Positions 10,801 through 64,000 of a stretch of DNA of 64,000 bases are shown here, piece by piece. Each line of letters starts with the position of its first letter. Position 1 is the stretch's first letter. Source of the DNA: Helopsaltes ochotensis (lineage: Eukaryota > Chordata > Aves > Passeriformes > Locustellidae); NCBI GenBank assembly GCA_013400155.1, contig VXBM01000096.1:821516-885515 (forward strand), given 5' to 3'. The notes beneath the pieces are model-generated. The model saw only the letters and a program-made list of their open reading frames with translations, was not told the DNA's origin and searched no databases. A program made the position numbers and the translations under genes.

Positions 10801-12983
10801 CATGATTATTTTTCTTTTAACAGTTCTTAACTCCTGCAACACAATTCATATAATACACACTGTAATTCTACTGCAGGCTAAATACAGAAATGGTTCTGCT
10901 ACAAATCTATCTCATTATTACAGACCTAGTTAACAGAGACCAATTCTTGTGTAAATAAAGGTAAAAGGTGACTGATTTCAAGTATCATCCCCATCATTAT
11001 CTAAACATGACTCTCTGCATGTGGAAAGTTTCAAAGATGCAATGTTCAACAGCCTGGGGAGCGGATTCCATAAAAAGCCAACAGCCAAAGCAAAAGTTGA
11101 GTTATCCTGTTAAGGACAATTTCTCCGTTCTGCATCAGGATCAGAAGCAGCAAAACACAACTAGGAAAGCTGTGTCAACAGCACAAACAGCACAAATTAC
11201 TTGGCAACAGTGCAAACACTGGCCGTAACAGCACCTGCTCCTTCATTTTAACCCACAATGCTGTATGTGCTTTCAAACCTGCATCTTCAGACGTGTGAAA
11301 TATTGCTACTGCTATGGATGACAACATAGAATGCTAAGCCTCACCTTTGGCTCACCCTGGGCAGCAAAGCGGGTGCGCAGTGTGTCCACAGGCTGGACTG
11401 CGACCGTGGCCGTGCAGGCCGCCAGGCCCCCGCACACAAGGTGCACGAAGGAGTCGCGGGCGTTGAAGGAGGTGACGTTGTGCACCAGTTCTGTCAGACT
11501 CTCAAATGCCATGAACTTCCAGAAACAAAAGCGCACCGGTCAGGAAGCCGATCTTTATGACTCACACAGGTCTCCCACTCCTCTCTGATTTCACCAACAG
11601 CTCCACCCCTCCCCACTTGTTACCATCTTCTACAAGTCCTCCCCAACTTGCAAGGTCTAAAAATCACTAAGCAGCCCGGGGAGTGCTTGGGATACTCTGG
11701 TGTCCCACACTTCTGCTAATTCTTGCATTTAGAATAGTGAAAAACTCATTTTAATGTTTTGTGGATCCTGAAGAGTGTGTACTATGTCTAAGATATGCTG
11801 TCCTTTACCCTTTCAGCCACTGCTCCTAAAGCTGTTATTACTGTTTACTAATTAAGCATAACAATGCTGTGTAAAACACCCTCATCAGCTTCATTGATTT
11901 CTTCCTAACAAGTCCTTAGGGTGACAGCATGAGTAGAAGCAAAAAAACTGCCCAGGCTTGGGGCATGAACAGCTAAGCCAAGTGTCAGGAGTAGAGAGCG
12001 CTTATCTATCACACCAGATACATTCAGAGCTCAGTTTGCTTTCATTGTGCTCCAGTCTATTCAGCAAGCTCGGGAGTATTAAGTTAGGAATTATACCCCA
12101 GCTTTATACAGCTACATAACCTCTCCACTCCTGAACACAGATGGTCTGAGGGAGCAGAGCAGCGTACACACAGTGTGCCCAGGTGATGTCTGGTCCCCTC
12201 ACCTGAACAGCTCCGAAGCCGACAGAAAGGAACTGAGCGGGAACATGGCCCTTCCAGAAGGCTGCCAAGCCCTCCTCCCGGAAGATGCGCTGCACAGCTT
12301 GCAGGATGCCGTGGTACTTGGCCGTGGGGTTTCTGGAGGAGAGCTGCTCAATCTGGAGCTGGAGGAAATAGGAGAAAATATTTTCAATTTCACCCTTCAA
12401 CACTGGTTCAAGTGTCCAGTTCAGGAATTCACAACCCTGTCAGCCAGCCAATGCTAAGAGATGACATTCTGTCTTCCCACAGAACCACATTCAGATCTGA
12501 CTGGGATGTTATTTATGAAGGGATCTAAAAGAATGAAAACGTGCATGAACACAAAGATAAGCAGGAGGGATGATGGTGAAATTCAGTCAGAGTGGAAGTC
12601 ATTCACAAAAACAGAAAGAGAACGAACTCTGAGAAACACAAGATTCCATTCCCACACAAGTTAAGTTGTATAAATAGAAGTGGTAGACACAAGATAGCCC
12701 TACTTCCTTGCATAACCTGTACACAAAGTAGATGAGGGCTGACGAGCGGATTTAGCGCTCTCTGGCTGTACAGGTGACCTGTTCACTCAGGACAGGATCA
12801 GCTCTGCTCCCTGACAGGCTTTTATCCCTGCCCCCGGGCATGCCGCGTGTGAAGTACCTGAAAGCGGATCTTGAGGACATCCAAGGGGCTGACAAGGACC
12901 CGAGTTACCAAGCCAGACGCTGATCCTGCTGCAGCCGCTTCCGCCGTGGACACGCACTTAGCTTCGGGGTCGTAACCCACCAT
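7683..12983 (-). CDS. SLC25A19: SLC25A19, mitochondrial thiamine pyrophosphate carrier
   Basis: Six coding exons on the minus strand (12858-12983, 12203-12358, 11345-11515, 10374-10557, 9079-9209, 7683-7883) join without a break into 322 codons plus TGA; human is 320. The start MVGYDP matches the human protein. The three signature Px[DE]xx[KR] motifs of the mitochondrial carrier family are present: SPLDVLKIR (about residue 33), QPVDTLRTR (about 141) and YPLDVVKKR (about 233), one per repeat of two transmembrane helices. Known role: inner-membrane import of thiamine pyrophosphate in exchange for nucleotides, supplying pyruvate, 2-oxoglutarate and branched-chain 2-oxoacid dehydrogenases. By my alignment, Gly175 in FYRGL corresponds to human Gly177, the residue changed in Amish microcephaly; it is conserved. 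The start has G at -3 and +4. The promoter is not visible because of the adjacent gap. Confidence 0.96.
9079..9209 (-). CDS. SLC25A19: SLC25A19 coding exon 5
   Basis: 131 bp, opening with the last two bases of the split Ala codon. It encodes VCGSCAGVISKSLTYPLD through GGFEHARAAFGQ, including the third carrier motif. The donor is GTGAGA. Confidence 0.95.
10374..10557 (-). CDS. SLC25A19: SLC25A19 coding exon 4
   Basis: 61 codons plus one base. It encodes RHAVVTMYQTEG, FYRGL and AIFPYAGLQFFFYN, the second half of repeat 2. The donor is GTAGGA. Confidence 0.95.
11345..11515 (-). CDS. SLC25A19: SLC25A19 coding exon 3
   Basis: 57 codons, phase 0. It contains VCGGLAAC and the second carrier motif QPVDTLRTR, ending GEPK as in human. 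The acceptor ends GGAAG, an unusual AAG 3' splice site; the donor is GTGAGG. Confidence 0.95.
12203..12358 (-). CDS. SLC25A19: SLC25A19 coding exon 2
   Basis: 52 codons, phase 0. It encodes LQIEQLS, YHGILQAVQ, FWKGHVPAQ and GFGAVQ, the matrix helix and second transmembrane helix of repeat 1. Splice sites are TCCTCCAG and GTGAGG. Confidence 0.95.
12858..12983 (-). CDS. SLC25A19: SLC25A19 coding exon 1
   Basis: 42 codons from the ATG at 12983-12981. It holds the first helix and the first carrier motif (SPLDVLKIRFQ). The donor is GTACTT. The N-terminal stretch after MVGYDP is Ala-rich and two residues shorter than in human. Confidence 0.95.
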
Positions 12984-13010
12984 GCCTGCCGGCTAACCCC
13001 AGCCTGGGCA

Positions 13011-13365
13011 NNNNNNNNNNNNNNNNNNNNNNNNNNNNNNNNNNNNNNNNNNNNNNNNNNNNNNNNNNNNNNNNNNNNNNNNNNNNNNNNNNNNNNNNNN
13101 NNNNNNNNNNNNNNNNNNNNNNNNNNNNNNNNNNNNNNNNNNNNNNNNNNNNNNNNNNNNNNNNNNNNNNNNNNNNNNNNNNNNNNNNNNNNNNNNNNNN
13201 NNNNNNNNNNNNNNNNNNNNNNNNNNNNNNNNNNNNNNNNNNNNNNNNNNNNNNNNNNNNNNNNNNNNNNNNNNNNNNNNNNNNNNNNNNNNNNNNNNNN
13301 NNNNNNNNNNNNNNNNNNNNNNNNNNNNNNNNNNNNNNNNNNNNNNNNNNNNNNNNNNNNNNNNN
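13011..13365. other. Assembly gap (355 N)
   Basis: A run of N beginning 27 bp upstream of the SLC25A19 start codon. It hides the gene's 5'UTR, possibly its promoter, and the 3' end of the adjacent CR1 element. Confidence 0.99.
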
Positions 13366-13730
13366 GTCCAACCTGTGAGCCAGCACCACCTTGTCAGCCA
13401 GACCATGGCACTAAGTGTCTTTCCTTAGACATCCCCGGAGCAGTGACAACTCCCCATTCTAATGTCTCACCACCCTTTCCACGGAGAAATTCTTCCTGAT
13501 GTCCAGCCTGAAGCTCCCCTGGTGCATCTTAAGATTGTGTCCTGTCACTTGCTACCTGGGAGAAGAGCTCGACTCCCACCTGGCTGCACCCTCTTATCAG
13601 GGAGTTGTAGAGAACAAAAAGGTCACCCCTGGACCTCCCTTCTCCGTGTTAAACAACCCCAGCTCCCTCAGCCGCTCCTCATCACACTTGTGATCCAGCC
13701 TCTTCCCCAGCTCTGTTGCCCTCCTCCAGT
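13366..13730 (-). mobile_element. CR1 LINE fragment next to the gap
   Basis: Read on the minus strand this is the familiar avian CR1 3' region, for example GAGGAGCGGCTGAGGGAGCT, a GGTAGCAAGTGACAGGACAC block and GACACTTAGTGCCATGGTCT. It is 5'-truncated near 13730; its 3' end is inside the gap. Confidence 0.85.
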
Positions 13731-14439
13731 CCCACGAGCCAGGGCCGTGAGAGGGGAAGGTCATCATGCAGCGCACGCCGCCCTCAGCACTGCTCCCACC
13801 GCCACCTGCATCTTACACAAACACAGACTAACAAACCTTCTCTTGTCTTGATAAAGCACAGGGGAAGCAAGATTTTCTAAACCACCCAAGGTACAGTGAA
13901 ACACCACTTTGAGCAACATGTTCTGCTACAGCATTACAAAAAAAGCCAAGCGCTTCAAGCCACACTGAATTTTCCATACTGACTTCCGGCACAAAAAATA
14001 AAGAACTAATTGTAGGAATAGCCAGGTATTTCCACCTTGACATAAACAGTATTTAAGCATAATATTTAAGAGCAACCGTTTAAAACCCATTCAAAACTCC
14101 CATGTAGGCCTTTTCCTATTGTATGTTAAAGTTGACTAGGACATTCACGCTCACGGGTACTTTCTGACCATTAGTGAAGGCTGGGGAGGAGCTGCAGAGA
14201 GCTGCCCCCACACCTTGTTAGCCCAACAGAGCCGTTCTTCTTTAGGTAACGGAAGTGAAAACAATCTGCAGGGCCCTGATGGAGCAGAACCAAAACCAAA
14301 ACAGCCTGAGCCTGACTGCTGCACTTACACCAGCCCAACAGCCACCTCCCCCTGTTTTAGCAAAAGGCTCCAGAAGTGTCTGAACTACAAGCTCAGTCAC
14401 AGCTTGGTCAGTTAAATGAAGCAACAGATAGATGCTCAA
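13731..14439. other. Intergenic region between SLC25A19 and GRB2
   Basis: A short intergenic stretch with no recognised gene. The upstream part (about 13735-13810) is mildly GC-rich and could belong to the SLC25A19 promoter. Confidence 0.4.
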
Positions 14440-14458
14440 GTGAAGAATTCAATGTATA

Positions 14459-14464
14459 TTTATT
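14459..14464 (-). terminator. Candidate distal polyadenylation signal of GRB2
   Basis: AATAAA on the minus strand about 2.1 kb past the stop codon, after which the sequence changes character. The 3'UTR length this gives is close to that of mammalian GRB2. Confidence 0.5.
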
Positions 14465-15660
14465 ATTCACAGTTAATTACTATCTACCAAATGCTGCTGC
14501 AGAGTTAAAGGATTAAGTACATAGGCCTTTTTTTTTTTATTTAAACACGGAATTTTTTTTAATATATATACACACACAAGACATATGTCTGCAAGGCTGC
14601 ATGATATACACCAATTCCAAAATAAGGAAACAATCAAATGGTCCAGGTGTAGAATGCCATAGATTCCTTTTCCAATCACTTTACAAAGTGGGAAGAAAAT
14701 GAGTGACAGCTAGCAAGGAGAGGGGGAAAAAGTAATACTCTACAGGGTAGCTCTCTCTTTCATTTGCTGGAAAATCAAAGTGTAAGGCAGAGTCCATCTC
14801 AGGATTAAAACTTTTGTAACACTTACTACAAAAAAAGGCACCCTCCAACAAAAGATTGCCTGTGCTGAGGCAGGGCGGGAGGACATCTCCGCTGCAGGTT
14901 GGGATGTGTTGGTGGGGTGAGGGGATCCAGCCAAACGGCCACCAAGGGAAAAACAACGCAACTGAAGATTGGCACAGAGAGTGCTGCAGGCTTTCCTTCT
15001 GTCCAATTTAATGTCACACTACTCTGGTGAGGAGCAAAGGGCCACCAGAAAAGCCCGGGGGGTGCAGGATGGGGAGAACAGTCACACACAGCCTGCTGTG
15101 AACGGGAGCGGGCAGGGAGCTACTTCAACAGGAACACTGACCTGAGGAGGGAGGAGAGACTGGAGAACAGGGATGCCAACTCCACTTCTCAAGAGCAACA
15201 CGACTGCAAATACTGCCTATCCAGGCCGAGGAGACAGGCCGATCACATGCATCACGTAGAAACATTCACTAAGAGCGTAAAGTTTTTTTTTCAAGCACTA
15301 TTTCTTGAGGTTTCTCTGCATTATGAAGTTTTCCACCAAAGGAATGTACATTTTGTAGGACATCTCAGGGCTATTATTTCTCAAAATCCCCCCATAACCC
15401 TCCCTCCCCAAAATATTCTTCCTTATTTTCCCTCATCATAACTTTCCCCTTTCTCTTACTTCTTTTGAGGCTCCTGGTTGCAGCTCTCCACCTCTGAGCA
15501 GCCTAAGTTGCCACTTGAATGCCTTGATTTTATTTTTCTTGGAATAAGGGAGGTTGAACAGTAAGACAAATCTGAAGATTAAAGCTCCATCTCTGTTTGT
15601 AGATTTTTCTCAAGAGTCCATTGATAAAACCACCCTCCTTTGCCCCCTTTCCCCAAAGTA

Positions 15661-15666
15661 TTTATT
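15661..15666 (-). terminator. Candidate proximal polyadenylation signal of GRB2
   Basis: AATAAA on the minus strand about 0.93 kb past the stop codon; it would give a short 3'UTR isoform. Presence of the motif is all that supports it. Confidence 0.3.
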
Positions 15667-16594
15667 TACACATAGGCAGAAAAAAAAACCCTCTGAAAAG
15701 CTCTGGACTGTCCTTTTAACTTAAAAAATAATAAAAAAGAAAATAAGGGGAAGGCACTATGGAAAAAATTACAGAATGTGCTCAACCGTACACCTTTAAG
15801 AAAAAACAAAAAAGCTGTCAGCACAGCATTAATAGGCTTCAGTTGTACATTGGAGTTTCTCAAAGCAGCTCTGTGACTTAAAAGTAAAAAATAAAACAAA
15901 AAGCCACACAACTCTTCTCCCTTCCTCTGTTTGGAAGCTGCTGAGCTTCAGAAGAAAGTGCCAAAGGAGAAGAGACAATAAAAATTACATTAACGCCTCA
16001 TTTTCCCAGGCAAGAAATGCTGAATGTTGAAGGCAAAAGCAGAAACTGATGATTTTTGTTTTTTTTTAAAGGCAGGACTGTGGATTTGGTTCTTCTCTCA
16101 TGTCCCTTCATGTCAAATGACGACTGTTTGCAGAGAGAAAATACCAGCAGAGTTTCTCCCTTTTCCTTTAACTGCATGGCTAAGACTTAATATGGCATTA
16201 AAACTTCATGCACTGATGGACAGAGGAGGGGGAAACAAGAAGAGTTGTGGTGGTGAGACTTTAAGTGACCTTAAAACACTCATTCTCAACAAGAGTGAAT
16301 AAAAGGGGATAACCCAGGAGCAGCTGAGGAAATTTGTTATTTTCATTTTATTTTTCTTTCTCTCTCCTTTTTTTATTTTCCTTTTTTTTTTCCTTTGAGA
16401 TAAGTTTTGGTGTGTAAGTTGAACTCTTTCCTCCCACCCCTGAAGTTCCGTACTGAGGGAAGGAGGATCACCTCACGGTGAAAGGTGACTCCGGTTTTAC
16501 CGCCATGTGATTTTTAGGTCACTGGCTGCAGTTAGGCTCTGTATGTGTATTTAATGTTTCTCTGGTTTCCTTAAATAATCTCTAATATTTATCT

Positions 16595-64000
<47,406 letters not shown>

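Larger units (their letters stand above)
7884..12857 (-). other. SLC25A19 introns (five)
   Basis: The introns between the six coding exons run from about 0.5 to 1.2 kb, all GT-AG. I see no additional conserved exon, RNA gene or CR1 copy in them. Confidence 0.5.
14440..16594 (-). other. GRB2: GRB2 3'UTR (inferred)
   Basis: About 2.15 kb between the TAG and a strong AATAAA at 14464-14459, with no other gene. It is rich in A/T runs. Other AATAAA hexamers inside it (for example 15666-15661) could give shorter mRNAs. Confidence 0.6.

Noticed and set aside
12958..13406. Frames crossing the N gap
   Set aside because: They are open only because N codons cannot be stops.

Overview
The window is vertebrate nuclear DNA, almost certainly from a bird and plausibly a songbird (the songbird part is inference). 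The evidence is intron-rich genes with GT-AG splice sites, several 3'-truncated CR1 LINE pieces of avian type, CpG-rich promoter-like DNA, and an endogenous retrovirus of avian ERVK character. Three protein genes, all on the minus strand, are recognised: MIF4GD (left edge, incomplete), SLC25A19 and GRB2. As I recall, the same neighbours occur in the same order and orientation on human 17q25.1, so this is an ancient conserved block. It is not an operon: each gene has its own promoter, and their functions (histone-mRNA translation, mitochondrial thiamine pyrophosphate import, receptor tyrosine kinase to RAS signalling) are unrelated.

Layout from left to right. 1-1337: first three coding exons of MIF4GD; the rest lies off the left edge. 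About 2900-3620: CpG-rich DNA with a likely non-coding first exon of MIF4GD. 3620-7350: intergenic. 7355-12983: SLC25A19, six coding exons, 322 codons plus stop, intact. 13011-13365: assembly gap of 355 N over the likely SLC25A19 5' end, abutting a CR1. About 14440-16594: long GRB2 3'UTR. 16595-63766: GRB2, five coding exons (186, 169, 123, 98 and 78 bp) encoding an intact 217-residue SH3-SH2-SH3 adaptor. A 38-kb intron separates coding exons 1 and 2. At the right edge a pyrimidine-rich acceptor suggests the true first exon lies outside the window.

The most interesting content is repetitive. A provirus (37839-42413) sits antisense in GRB2's large intron with matched LTRs, a 6-bp target duplication, a tRNA-Trp-like primer-binding site and one long gag-related frame with a broken start, but no pol or env. 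A second, older retroviral pol fragment lies in the sense orientation about 100 bp upstream of the GRB2 exon whose skipping yields the known Grb3-3 form. Two pure A runs of about 60 nt in the large intron are unusual for a bird genome. I found no undescribed multi-gene system here; the host genes are ordinary and intact.
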